Below, piece by piece: positions 1 to 8,582 of a DNA stretch of 64,000 bases. Positions within the stretch are counted from its first letter, which is position 1; the number at the start of each line of letters is the position of its first letter. A program made the position numbers and the translations under genes. Below the pieces are notes generated by a model. It saw only the letters and a list, made by a program, of their open reading frames with translations. It did not search any database and had not been told where the DNA came from. The stretch covers positions 62,001 through 126,000 of the forward strand of contig JAOZHZ010000020.1 of the NCBI GenBank assembly GCA_026014615.1. Reading direction: 5' to 3'. The stretch is from Candidatus Bathyarchaeota archaeon (GTDB lineage Archaea > Thermoproteota > Bathyarchaeia > Bathyarchaeales > Bathycorpusculaceae).

Positions 1-827
1 GATTGAACGTTGTAGTAGAGTTTGCCGTTGAGAATTATTGGCGGCGTTAAACTGAGCCCTTCATAATGAGAGCCTTGATAGCCAATGTCACCATAACGGG
101 AGTCCATGATACCTCCAGCCCAGTACTGTTTTGTCCAGAGTATGTGTGGGCTTTCTGGTCCTGGTCCGTAGGCAAAGTTAGTGTTTGAGTATATTATCTG
201 AGCTGCACCGGCTAGCCAGTTTCCTGTTAGCACATACCATCCTCTGTTGGCGCTGTTGATTGGGCGTTCCCAGTAGCCTGTTGGAACGGAGGGTTCAGTC
301 CAACCCACTATTGGGTCTGTTTGAACCTTTAGGATTACTGGATCGCTTGTGCTGGCGGCATAGGTATCGTTGACGTAATCTGGTTTGCTAAGAGGCACGT
401 CGCTGTAGGGAGGTAGTGGAAGCCCAGTTATTGTTTGACCCGGAAATCGAGCAACAATGGTGTAGTCACCAACCTGATCAGGTGTGTATAGTGCATAGCC
501 ATTTCCAACTGGATCTGAAGTGAAGGGCCCCAGAGTCTCTAAGCTACCGTCTGGCTTTGTGATATCCACGTAGAATGTCCATCGGTCTCCATAAGCTCCC
601 GACGCAGTTGGCGGTGGGTCCTGAAGCCAAAAGACAATGATTTCTTGTTGATTAACGCCTATTGGATTGTTTGAGAGCGAAACGAAACACCACGAAGGGT
701 TGGTCCACGCGGGTGTATGTGCAGAAGCGGGCACAGCAACGATTGCAACAGCCATTGTCAACAACAGAAACAACGCCAAAAGGGAAATTTTCATTTTTGA
801 AAATTTATTATTCGTTCTCGTCTCCAT
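1..827 (-). CDS. secreted PQQ-propeller/Ig-like surface protein, paralogue 1 (partial)
   Basis: The reading frame runs off the left edge, so only the N-terminal part of about 275 residues is visible. A signal peptide (basic start, hydrophobic stretch, then AVPASA) is followed by the Ig-like domain and first propeller segments seen in the three paralogues to the right. ATG at 827 is chosen because GGAGGT lies at 839-844, 11 bases upstream; ATG at 794 is an alternative. The family is predicted to be extracellular and membrane-anchored, but its ligand is unknown. It has its own promoter at 881-908. Confidence 0.85.
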   Translation of the reverse strand, partial: METRTNNKFSKMKISLLALFLLLTMAVAIVAVPASAHTPAWTNPSWCFVSLSNNPIGVNQQEIIVFWLQDPPPTASGAYGDRWTFYVDITKPDGSLETLGPFTSDPVGNGYALYTPDQVGDYTIVARFPGQTITGLPLPPYSDVPLSKPDYVNDTYAASTSDPVILKVQTDPIVGWTEPSVPTGYWERPINSANRGWYVLTGNWLAGAAQIIYSNTNFAYGPGPESPHILWTKQYWAGGIMDSRYGDIGYQGSHYEGLSLTPPIILNGKLYYNVQ

Positions 828-880
828 TTATACAAATTACCTCCATTTTGTAATTCATGGACACCAAGATTCCATAGTTT

Positions 881-908
881 CTAATAAGTGGCGCTCACTT
901 ATCGTGAG
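881..908 (-). promoter_or_regulatory. promoter with operator palindrome, copy 1
   Basis: On the minus strand a TATA-like CTTATTAG (881-888) lies about 55 bases before the start of paralogue 1. The perfect inverted repeat CTCAC-TTATC-GTGAG (894-908) sits just upstream of it. The same arrangement precedes all four paralogues, so it looks like a shared regulator site, in a position more typical of an activator. Confidence 0.6.
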
Positions 909-1003
909 TACAAAAAATGGTCAACCAAATCTTTGATAACACAAACACAAATCCAAGAAATTTCATAAATAGAAAGCAAAACAAAGATAAACGTTCTTGA
1001 GGA

Positions 1004-1096
1004 TTTGCTGGGGCTCTGGACGGAAATCTTAGGAGAGAAAGAAATGAAAACCAACAGCAAAGTTGGAGCTCACTTCTCCAGAGCCCACGTAGCCCC
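1004..1096. repeat. structured intergenic element E1
   Basis: A 10-bp perfect stem, GGGCTCTGGA (1011-1020) with TCCAGAGCCC (1077-1086), encloses a purine-rich stretch and a CCAAC/GTTGG hairpin (1051-1055, 1062-1066). The element lies about 65 bases after the stop of paralogue 2 and upstream of the paralogue 1 promoter. E2, E3 and E4 share the fold and loop sequence. The transcribed strand is not known. Confidence 0.65.
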
Positions 1097-1162
1097 TAAT
1101 TCTCTATGCCTCAACAATTTTGCCTAACAAAAAAAGAAAAAAAGAAATTTTTGGGTTCTTGA

Positions 1163-3910
1163 TTATCTGTGTCTTCTCAGCGCCAGTACCACTGCAGCTG
1201 CAACGATCACTATAACCGCTAAGACTACGGCTATGTAGGTGGTTGTTGATGTTGCACTAGTAGAAGGCTGAGGAGCCTCACTGGGCAAAGGCGAAACAGA
1301 CTGAACAGGAATACTCGCAGATACAGATGGAACGGCAGTTTCTGTGGGTGCCTGCGTTACTACTGGCGTTGCTGCGGAACCTGCGGCTGCTTCTGAGACT
1401 ACAAATGAGGTGCCTGCTTCGGAGCTGTAATATGATTCTGAACCTTCGAAAGTAGCGGTGACAGTGTAGAGTCCTGGAACAGGCGGCGTCCAGTCAATAG
1501 CATAGTTACCGAGAATGTTGCTTGTTGCTATGCCTATGTCTTGGAAGTTACCGTTCGGGTCAATAGCCGTTAGGTGCACTTTAACTCCTTGTGCGTTTGC
1601 AGGTTTGGATTGTTGCATGTAGACGTACTGCATCCACGCGGTCATGTCTTCGTCAGACATCGCTGGGACACCGTCGGGGAAGCGTGCGGCTTGCTCTGTC
1701 TGTGTCGTTCCTGCTGCCATGTCCATTACCGTCCCCTGAATTAGTACGCTGCTTCCCAACGGAACGTGGCTGTCTGAGGTAACTGTAGTTACCGTTGGTC
1801 CCTTTCCGTAGCAGTAAATTTGGTTATCGTACATGTTCAAACCCACTAGGTAGCCGTCTGCAACGTAAACACTCCCGTGAGGGTTGATTTTCCAGATTTC
1901 TTGACCAGTTGTGGCGTCGATGCATCTTAAGTATGAGCCTCTCCAGAACGGTTGCGTAGGCGAGTGCTCTGAGGAGTAGAAGTATAGCTTTCCTTCAGCG
2001 ATGCAGGCCAGCGACAACGGGTAGTTCCCGTATGGAGATTCAAAACCTTCTTGCGCAGGAGTGAACCTCCATTTGATGACCCCCGTCTTTATGTCGTAAC
2101 AAATTAGTTCACCTTCAGTCTGTCCTGAACCGTAAGAGTAGAGGTTGCCTTGGTAGATGGTGCAGCGCATGCCGTAGAAGTTCATCTGAATTTCGGGATC
2201 ACTTGGACCCCACAGCAGCTGCCCTGTCTCGAGGCTGTAGCACCACCACTCCCTTGTCTGGCTGCATGAGAACAGGAATACGCCGTCTTCAGGGTCTACC
2301 GTGCCCATGCTTATTGTCTTGTTGCCTGCGGATGACGGCGGAGTGAAGGTTACGTCCCAAAGTTGCGAGCCCATGTCCCCTTTGTTTGAGTCCAAGTTCA
2401 GAGCCCACAGGTGTCCTTGGGTTACGCCGTCTTCGTTGTTAGATCCTGCTGTTCCGCCGATGACGAATTGGTCTTCTCGAACCGCGCGTATGCTACCCTG
2501 CACGTTAGGTATCGAAACATTCAGGGAGAAACCGTATTGGCCGCCAAACGTGTAGTTCAGGTAGGGTCTCCACATCCAGTATTGGTTCGTTTGGTATTGT
2601 TCCCTGTACCAAATAGCTTGGCTTGTGTTCCAAACAGTCAAGCGCTTGTCTGTTGAGCCAACGATGTTATAGTAGAGTATGCTGCCGTCTTTGCCGTAAA
2701 CCTGTGTGCCCGAAGCTGAAACGTTAGCTATGCTGCAGATGTAATTGCCGGTGGCCGCGTCGAACATCATCCACGACGGGTCGTAGATGGGTGTTGTGCC
2801 GACTCCAGGAACGTTATTGTAGCCGATTACTTTGGAGGTTGTTGACCACAGGTAGGGGAAGCCGCCGTGCTGGTTTGGTGACTCGTAATTGTATATTTGC
2901 CCAAACGATAACGACTCACCTACTATACTGCCTTCGGGGTCAAACTGTGCGCCAGATAGCTCCTGGGTCCCAGTCGGGGTTCCGGCGCCGGTGGTGTTGT
3001 GGAAGTAAAGGGTCTGTCCAGTGTAAAGGTCAACTGCGTACCAGCCAATTCTTGGGTGAGATCCAACGTTATAATACAGAACACCGTTCAGAATAATTGG
3101 CGGAGCAAAGCTTAGACCGGAATAGTGCGATGTCTGATAACCGATTGCACCGAAACGACCGTCCATGAGGCCGCCAGCCCAGAACTCCCGTGACCACATT
3201 ATGTGGGCACTTTCAGGTCCCGTGCTATAGGCATTAATATTCGTTGTTGGTCCTTCGACCATTGCAGTACCAGAAAGCCAGTTGCCTGCGATCTGCCACC
3301 AGTTTCTGTTCATGGCGTTTATGGGTCTTGTCCAGTATTCTGTCGGCAAAGGAGTCTCCGTCCACGACTCAATTGGGTCCGATTGAACGACAAGCGTTAG
3401 GGGATTGCTTTGGCTAGCGAGGTAGGTGTCATTTACCGAGTCGGCGCCACGATAGAGCCCCATCGTTCCCGGCGGGTATGGTAATCCGGTGATGACATGT
3501 TCATCCATTTTCACGACAATAGTGTATTCTCCGACTTGTGTGGGTGTGTATAACAGGTAACCGGTTCCGATAGGATCAGATGTAAACGGTCCCTGAATCT
3601 CTTTGGTTCCGTCTGGTTGTGTTATTTCAAGGTTGAAGGTCCATCTGTCGCCGTAGGCTCCGACTGCCGTGGGCGGATATTTGTCGCACCAGTATACTAT
3701 AACGACTTGCTGATTAACGCCAATGGGGTTGTTTGTGACCGAAACGTACGTCCAAGTTGGCACCGTCCACCCAGGACTGTGCGCAGATGTAAGAGGCACT
3801 GCAAACATCGAAACAGCGAAGACAAGCAGCAGAAGCAAAGCGGGCAAAGAAGACCTGGATCTCCTGCCTTGAAACATATCTAATACTGAGTTTTCATTCT
3901 TTTTTTTCAT
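1163..3910 (-). CDS. secreted PQQ-propeller/Ig-like surface protein, paralogue 2
   Basis: About 915 residues. From N to C: a signal peptide ending near PLTSA, an Ig-like domain, a long PQQ/WD40-like propeller with repeated GxLY and W-rich blades, a second Ig-like domain typical of cell-surface proteins, a Ser/Thr/Pro linker, one membrane segment and a basic tail. It is predicted to be anchored outside the cell as a binding or S-layer-associated protein; the ligand is unknown. ATG at 3910 is chosen because GAGG lies 6-9 bases upstream. The open frame continues 28 codons further, but that part lies inside element E2. The C-terminal tail is nearly the same as in paralogue 3, which suggests recent duplication or gene conversion. 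Confidence 0.85.
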   Translation of the reverse strand: MKKKNENSVLDMFQGRRSRSSLPALLLLLVFAVSMFAVPLTSAHSPGWTVPTWTYVSVTNNPIGVNQQVVIVYWCDKYPPTAVGAYGDRWTFNLEITQPDGTKEIQGPFTSDPIGTGYLLYTPTQVGEYTIVVKMDEHVITGLPYPPGTMGLYRGADSVNDTYLASQSNPLTLVVQSDPIESWTETPLPTEYWTRPINAMNRNWWQIAGNWLSGTAMVEGPTTNINAYSTGPESAHIMWSREFWAGGLMDGRFGAIGYQTSHYSGLSFAPPIILNGVLYYNVGSHPRIGWYAVDLYTGQTLYFHNTTGAGTPTGTQELSGAQFDPEGSIVGESLSFGQIYNYESPNQHGGFPYLWSTTSKVIGYNNVPGVGTTPIYDPSWMMFDAATGNYICSIANVSASGTQVYGKDGSILYYNIVGSTDKRLTVWNTSQAIWYREQYQTNQYWMWRPYLNYTFGGQYGFSLNVSIPNVQGSIRAVREDQFVIGGTAGSNNEDGVTQGHLWALNLDSNKGDMGSQLWDVTFTPPSSAGNKTISMGTVDPEDGVFLFSCSQTREWWCYSLETGQLLWGPSDPEIQMNFYGMRCTIYQGNLYSYGSGQTEGELICYDIKTGVIKWRFTPAQEGFESPYGNYPLSLACIAEGKLYFYSSEHSPTQPFWRGSYLRCIDATTGQEIWKINPHGSVYVADGYLVGLNMYDNQIYCYGKGPTVTTVTSDSHVPLGSSVLIQGTVMDMAAGTTQTEQAARFPDGVPAMSDEDMTAWMQYVYMQQSKPANAQGVKVHLTAIDPNGNFQDIGIATSNILGNYAIDWTPPVPGLYTVTATFEGSESYYSSEAGTSFVVSEAAAGSAATPVVTQAPTETAVPSVSASIPVQSVSPLPSEAPQPSTSATSTTTYIAVVLAVIVIVAAAVVLALRRHR

Positions 3911-3936
3911 ATATTTCCTCAATCCTACGTTGTAGG

Positions 3937-4030
3937 TTTGCTGGGACTTTGGAGTTTCAAGTCTAGGAGAGAAGAAACAAAAACCAACGAGCAAGTTGGA
4001 AATTCATTCTCCAAAGCCCACTCAGCCCCT
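3937..4030. repeat. structured intergenic element E2
   Basis: The outer stem is CTTTGGAG (3947-3954) with CTCCAAAG (4009-4016), and the inner hairpin is CCAAC/GTTGG. Stem bases differ from E1 but pairing is kept. Unlike the other copies it lies between a promoter (4140-4167) and its gene, so it would be within the 5' untranslated region of paralogue 2. Confidence 0.65.
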
Positions 4031-4093
4031 CATCAGAAGCAACGCAACAATAGAATACATCTTCTTTTTTCGCAGATCTTTAGCAAAGTTCAT
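4022..4093 (-). CDS. possible 23-residue leader peptide or truncated signal peptide
   Basis: An ATG at 4093, preceded by GGGGAG, opens 23 codons: a basic start (KDLRKKK) then a hydrophobic run (YSIVALLLM). The frame stops at a TGA inside element E2. It looks like the beginning of a signal peptide of the downstream family, cut off by E2, with the real gene restarting at 3910. A regulatory upstream ORF is the alternative. There is no protein-level evidence. Confidence 0.3.
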   Translation of the reverse strand: MNFAKDLRKKKMYSIVALLLMRG

Positions 4094-4139
4094 TGTATCT
4101 CTCCCCTAAATTTGTAAACACAAGTTTGTACAGTCAATT

Positions 4140-4167
4140 TTAATAAGCCTCACTCACTTATCGTGAG
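4140..4167 (-). promoter_or_regulatory. promoter with operator palindrome, copy 2
   Basis: A TATA-like CTTATTAA (4140-4147) is preceded by the perfect inverted repeat CTCAC-TTATC-GTGAG (4153-4167). It lies about 230 bases upstream of the paralogue 2 start, far more than at the other copies, because element E2 and the short leader frame lie between. Confidence 0.55.
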
Positions 4168-4311
4168 TACAAAAAAATGCTATCTTTTAGACTACTAAAC
4201 TGACGGTTACACACGTTTCAGAATTTTAATTTTTTTGTAACTTAAAAAAAATCGCAAGTAAGTGTACCATGAAATCTATTTTATTTTCCGCAATATCAGG
4301 TTTGATTTTAC

Positions 4312-5187
4312 ATGAGCAAAAGCAAGGATGAAAACACCAAACACGTCAAAACTCCAATTGCAAAGAAAGAAGCTCAACATATAAAACTGAAAGCATCAAA
4401 AAAAACAAGTTTCAATCAAATTATTTTATTTTTTTCCCAACTTTTGTAATTACTTTTGGCTTATCAATCTGCATTTACCATTCTCCCAGAACCATATTTT
4501 TTGCAAAGCTTTGGAACAGCCATAGGAATAACAGTAATAATCATTGTTAATTCAGGCGTATGGGCCTTCAATATCTGTCATAATAGGTACTAGAAGTTTC
4601 GAAGGAAGAGAAGGCCTAAAGAGATTTGTCAGAAGACTTTTAAAATTTAGAGTCAAATATTATTGGTACCTGTTTGTCTTCTTTCTCCCAAGTTTTTGTT
4701 TATTCAATTCCTACAATAGTAGGTATTGCATTGGGCAATCCGTCTAACAATGACTATTTTAACACTATCTTGTGGGGTATTACATTTTCAGTAGTTATCT
4801 TGAATATTATTTCTGCTGCGTTTGCTGAAGAACCAGGTTGGAGAGGCTACGCACTTCCAAAACTAAATCAACATTTCAGACCCATCATTTCAGGAATAAT
4901 TGTTGGGTAATCGGGGCTTTTTGGCATTTGCTATTCCGCAATTCGTATTTACGGTCACCACTACAATTTCTTGCATAAATACATGGGTCTATGTGAAAAC
5001 AAGAAGCATTCCGCTAATTGTAATTTTCCATGTTATGCACAATCTAATTAACACATCCTTCATTAAACATCATTATTCGTTGTTGGGCGGAATAATATAT
5101 TTCATAATTTTAAGTACAGTATTAATTGCTAATAAGAAAACTTTTAAACAAAAAAGAGGTTTGCGGGTGACATCTCCACTGGAATGA
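4312..5187 (+). pseudogene. CPBP-family (CAAX protease/bacteriocin-processing) membrane protease, decayed
   Basis: Pieces of one membrane protein are spread over all three plus frames. The order is: a hydrophilic start at 4312, a membrane piece near 4455-4560, then 4674-4910 with the EExxxR motif (AEEPGWRGY), then 4900-5187 with the HxxxN motif (FHVMHNLIN). The middle FWH motif near 4918-4926 is in yet another frame. At least three frameshifts are needed. CPBP proteases are intramembrane enzymes with a Glu/His active site; this copy cannot make the full protein. It is the only plus-strand gene remnant in the propeller array. Confidence 0.75.
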
Positions 5188-5212
5188 CGGGTTCAAATCC
5201 ACCCCCGCACCA
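5163..5212 (+). other. tRNA-like remnant (acceptor and T-loop only)
   Basis: A GCGGGTG start pairs at six of seven positions with CCCCCGC, followed by ACCA. A GGGTTCAAATCC T-loop signature sits between them, but the D and anticodon arms are missing and the T stem is mispaired. It resembles the 3' end of the tRNA-Leu at 40802-40889. Likely a tRNA fragment left by recombination or integration, not a working tRNA. Confidence 0.45.
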
Positions 5213-5348
5213 AAATGTTGAAAAGTACGGGGTTTGTTCTGGCGATAAACCTTAACTACATTTTCAGCTTACAAATTCACTCTTAGGATTACGTTCACCA
5301 GAAATGCTGTTAAAGAGAATTTCATACATTTACTTTTCCAGTCGAGGG

Positions 5349-5441
5349 TTTGCTGGGGTTCTGGACGGAAATCTTAGGAGAGAAGAAATGAAAACCAACA
5401 GCAAAGTTGGAAATCAAATCGCCCAGAGCCCACTCAGCCCC
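5349..5441. repeat. structured intergenic element E3
   Basis: The outer stem is GGGTTCTGG (5356-5364) with CCAGAGCCC (5423-5431), including one G-T pair where E1 has C-G. The inner CCAAC/GTTGG hairpin and the purine-rich loop match E1. It lies about 70 bases after the stop of paralogue 3. Confidence 0.65.
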
Positions 5442-5512
5442 TTAAATTTACACTAATGTCCACATGTTTTTTCCACAAAAAAGGAAAAAGGGAAAAAGAT
5501 TGTTGCTGAAGT

Positions 5513-8176
5513 CTATTTTCTTTTTCTAAGGATCAGTGCTGCTGCGGCTGCTACGATGACGATTACTGCTGCGCCTATGGCAATGTAGGTCAAAGTTGGG
5601 GTAGCTGCAGTAGTGGATGGCTGCGGGACCTCACTAGGCAAAGGCGAAACAGACTGCACTGGAGTTAAAGCAGAAGGAGATGCGGCTGTTTGGGTCGGAG
5701 CGGAAGAGGGCAACGGAGCAATTGATGTTATCGGTTGTGCTGCTACGGCTGGGTCAACAACAAAGTATGTTGTATCCTGTGAGCCCCAGTAAGAATCACT
5801 GCCTTCAAATGTTGCTGTCACGTGGTAGGTTCCTGGAACTGGCGGAGTCCACGTAATGCCGTACTTGCCATTTATGTCAGCGGTTGTCGTGCCTATGTCT
5901 TGGAAGTTACCATTCGGGTCAATAGCCGTCAAATGCACCGAAACACCAACTACGTCCGTTGGAATGGCCTTCTGCATGTAGAGGTACTCCATCCAGTCGT
6001 CCACGCTTTCATCTGAAACTGCTGGAACCGTATTGAATAGGCTTTTTTCCACTAGCAATTTTGCGCCTGCTGATGTGTCAGTTACTGTGCCGCGTATAAG
6101 TAAGCTTTGACCTTCGATAAGAGCGGTCATGGGCGCGTCCACTGTGGTTGCGCTTGGACCTTTACCAACGCAGTAAATTTGCATGTCATACAGGTTGAGG
6201 TAAACTAGCATGCCGTCTGCGATCGCAAAACCGGCGTCACCGTATGAGCTGGATCCGTGAGCATAGAGTCCCCAGAGTTTCTCGCCATTGGTAGCGTCGA
6301 TACATACTACTTCAGCGCCCTTCCAGTATGGTGCGCCGCATGAGTGCTCGTTTACGGCTATGTACACTTTTCCGTCAGCTACGCCAGCAATGCCTGTGGG
6401 GTATCCTGTGTAAGGTGCGTCCAGACCTGCGTAATTGTTGTAGATCCAAAGGATGTCTCCTGTTATGTCATCATAGCAGGTAACTATACCTGAGTAGCCT
6501 GTTGAGTAAAGTTTGCCGTCGCCTGCAGAAACTGTTGATATGGAACCACCGCCACCTGAATAGAAGTTAAATGCGTTTTCAGATGCAGTTGGACCCCACA
6601 GCTTATCGCCTGTGTCCATACTGTAGCCTGTATATGAGATGGTTTCTTTGCTGAAGTAAATCATGACATGTGAGTCATAGTCAATTGCGCTAAGGGAACG
6701 TGATGCATTGCCGGGCAGTGCTGGAATGTCAGCGGTCCAAACAATTGTGCCTCTGTTCGCAGGTTTGAGGCTAACTGCTGTTAAGGTTGTTACTTCTGGT
6801 GTGCCTAGGTAAGTGCCAGCTGATAGTGAGGTTTGGAAGATTATCTTGTCATCAGGGAGTACGGTTGCAATGCTTGATCCTGCAGGCAGGGTGGGCAGTG
6901 TTATATTCCATGAATACGAGGTGCTTGCGTCTATTGTTTTGCCTACTGGTCTCCATTGGTTATAGCTGGTGCTTGTCCAGTCATTCGGGTCTGTTGAGCC
7001 TGTTAAGTCGTGGGCTGCAGTGTTGTTCCATAAAGCTAGCGAGCTACCGTCAAGTACGTATCTCAGAATTTCTCCGTTTGATCCAATGCATTCGGTTCCT
7101 CCTGGAACGTTTAGCAGAGTGAATAGCTTTGAGCCGTCTGCTGGGTCATATGCTGTCAAGTTCTGTGTACCAGATGCGGCGAAACGGCCACCACCGGTCG
7201 TGCCCCATAGATAACCGTCGGGAATTACGCCATGCTGGTTCATGGATTCATAGTCGTATAGCTGCGCAAAGCTGGGTAGAGGGGACATATCGTCTCGAGT
7301 CCACACTGTTTCGCCTGTTGCTAAGTCAACACATGTGTACTTGTCTTTAGCGTTGTTGCTTTGTGGTAAGCTGTAGTAAACCTTGCCGTTCAAGATTATT
7401 ACGTCGCCGAACTTGTTTTCGTAGTTGGTTCCGTCATAGAACGTCATGCCCTGAATTCCTACATTGCTTCCACCGACGACACCTCCAGCCTGAAACACTT
7501 TGGTCCACATAACGTGACCAGTGTTTGGTGCGGTACCGTCTGGCTGGTAGTGGTAGTTTATGGCGGCTCCAGCGAGATAGTTTGATGCAATTGTTGCCCA
7601 ATTGGTATTCTGTCCTTCGATTGGTCTTATCCAATAGCTTGTTGGAAGACCAAAGTCAGTTGTTATTACTTGGTCTGATTGAACGTCTAGCGTTGTTGTC
7701 CAAGTGCTTGCTTCGTAATAATCGCCAATGTATGCGCCATTACGTGCGGTGTCACCAGGTATGCCTGTCTCGGGGTTGTATAGGCTAGCGACTTGTCCGG
7801 GGAAGTTGAAAACAAAGGTGTAGGTACCTGTTTGCGTTGGAGTGTAGAATGCGTATCCTCCGCCGACTGGGTCGGAAACGAAGGGACCAAGAGTTTCTTT
7901 ACTTCCATCAGGTGCTGTGACGGAAATTGTTAGGTTTGCCCATCTATCTCCACCGACTCCTGCTGCGGTTGGTGGGACTTTGTCAAGCCAGAATATCAGT
8001 GATACTGGTTGGTTTACGCCGATTGGATCGGGTGCAGCGGTGATGTATGCATACGTTGGTATGTTCCAAGTGGGATCATGAGCAGAAGCAGGCACAGCAA
8101 CGATTGCAACAGTCATTGTCAACAGCAGAAACAGCGTTACAAGGCCAATTTTTGCGTTTGAAAAACGGTTACTCAT
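5513..8176 (-). CDS. secreted PQQ-propeller/Ig-like surface protein, paralogue 3
   Basis: 887 residues with the same plan as paralogue 2: signal peptide (ending AVPASA), N-terminal Ig-like domain, PQQ/WD40-like propeller, C-terminal Ig-like domain near residues 720-800, a Pro/Ser/Thr linker, one membrane segment and an RKRK tail. Predicted to be exported and membrane-anchored; the ligand is unknown. ATG at 8176 follows GGAGAG with 6-base spacing. The shared linker SVSPLPSE and the C-terminal Ig domain are very close to paralogue 2. Its own promoter is at 8239-8266, so it is probably transcribed separately. Confidence 0.87.
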   Translation of the reverse strand: MSNRFSNAKIGLVTLFLLLTMTVAIVAVPASAHDPTWNIPTYAYITAAPDPIGVNQPVSLIFWLDKVPPTAAGVGGDRWANLTISVTAPDGSKETLGPFVSDPVGGGYAFYTPTQTGTYTFVFNFPGQVASLYNPETGIPGDTARNGAYIGDYYEASTWTTTLDVQSDQVITTDFGLPTSYWIRPIEGQNTNWATIASNYLAGAAINYHYQPDGTAPNTGHVMWTKVFQAGGVVGGSNVGIQGMTFYDGTNYENKFGDVIILNGKVYYSLPQSNNAKDKYTCVDLATGETVWTRDDMSPLPSFAQLYDYESMNQHGVIPDGYLWGTTGGGRFAASGTQNLTAYDPADGSKLFTLLNVPGGTECIGSNGEILRYVLDGSSLALWNNTAAHDLTGSTDPNDWTSTSYNQWRPVGKTIDASTSYSWNITLPTLPAGSSIATVLPDDKIIFQTSLSAGTYLGTPEVTTLTAVSLKPANRGTIVWTADIPALPGNASRSLSAIDYDSHVMIYFSKETISYTGYSMDTGDKLWGPTASENAFNFYSGGGGSISTVSAGDGKLYSTGYSGIVTCYDDITGDILWIYNNYAGLDAPYTGYPTGIAGVADGKVYIAVNEHSCGAPYWKGAEVVCIDATNGEKLWGLYAHGSSSYGDAGFAIADGMLVYLNLYDMQIYCVGKGPSATTVDAPMTALIEGQSLLIRGTVTDTSAGAKLLVEKSLFNTVPAVSDESVDDWMEYLYMQKAIPTDVVGVSVHLTAIDPNGNFQDIGTTTADINGKYGITWTPPVPGTYHVTATFEGSDSYWGSQDTTYFVVDPAVAAQPITSIAPLPSSAPTQTAASPSALTPVQSVSPLPSEVPQPSTTAATPTLTYIAIGAAVIVIVAAAAALILRKRK

Positions 8177-8238
8177 TATTTTCTCTCCATTTTTCTATCA
8201 CATCTAGTGTTTAATTCGTAGACACGAACCCATAGCGC

Positions 8239-8266
8239 CTAATAAGCCGCACTCACCTATCGTGAA
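8239..8266 (-). promoter_or_regulatory. promoter with operator palindrome, copy 3
   Basis: TATA-like CTTATTAG (8239-8246), with the imperfect inverted repeat CTCAC-CTATC-GTGAA (8252-8266) directly upstream on the minus strand. The TATA-to-start distance is about 63 bases. Confidence 0.55.
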
Positions 8267-8439
8267 TACAAAAAAATGGCAACAATTTTTTCAACAAAAA
8301 TTGCCAAAGCATTCACAAGCAGAAAGCACACCAAAGAACCTGAACCAAACCTAATATAGTATATTAACGCGGCAAAAGAACAACTTGAAAGAAGCGTCTC
8401 TTTACAGAGTAGGACAAGATAAGCACCTTCATTGCGAGG

Positions 8440-8530
8440 GGTCGCTGCAACTCGAACGGAAATCATGGAGAAAAAGAAACTAAAACCCAACAAGAAGTTG
8501 GAAAGCACTTTTGCAGAGCTCACTCAGCCC
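8440..8530. repeat. structured intergenic element E4
   Basis: The most diverged copy: the outer stem is CTGCAA (8445-8450) with TTGCAG (8511-8516), unlike E1-E3 in sequence but in the same position. The inner CCAAC/GTTGG hairpin (8487-8491, 8497-8501) and the CACTCAGCCC tail are kept. It lies about 55 bases after the stop of paralogue 4. Confidence 0.6.
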
Positions 8531-8582
8531 ACAAACGTTCAAATTTTCTTTAAAATAAAAAAGAAGGGGGTTGTTTGTTGTT

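Noticed and set aside
1044-1127. Short plus-strand frame in E1 with GGAGAG and ATG (also in E3)
   Set aside because: E2 and E4 lack the ATG while keeping the fold, so the conserved feature is structure, not a peptide.
8275-8306. Inverted repeat TGGCAA...TTGCCA upstream of the paralogue 3 promoter
   Set aside because: AT-rich, present only at this copy, so not a shared regulatory feature.
1004-8530. CRISPR array interpretation of the repeated elements
   Set aside because: Only four copies, about 2-4 kb apart, with diverging stems; no spacer pattern or cas genes.
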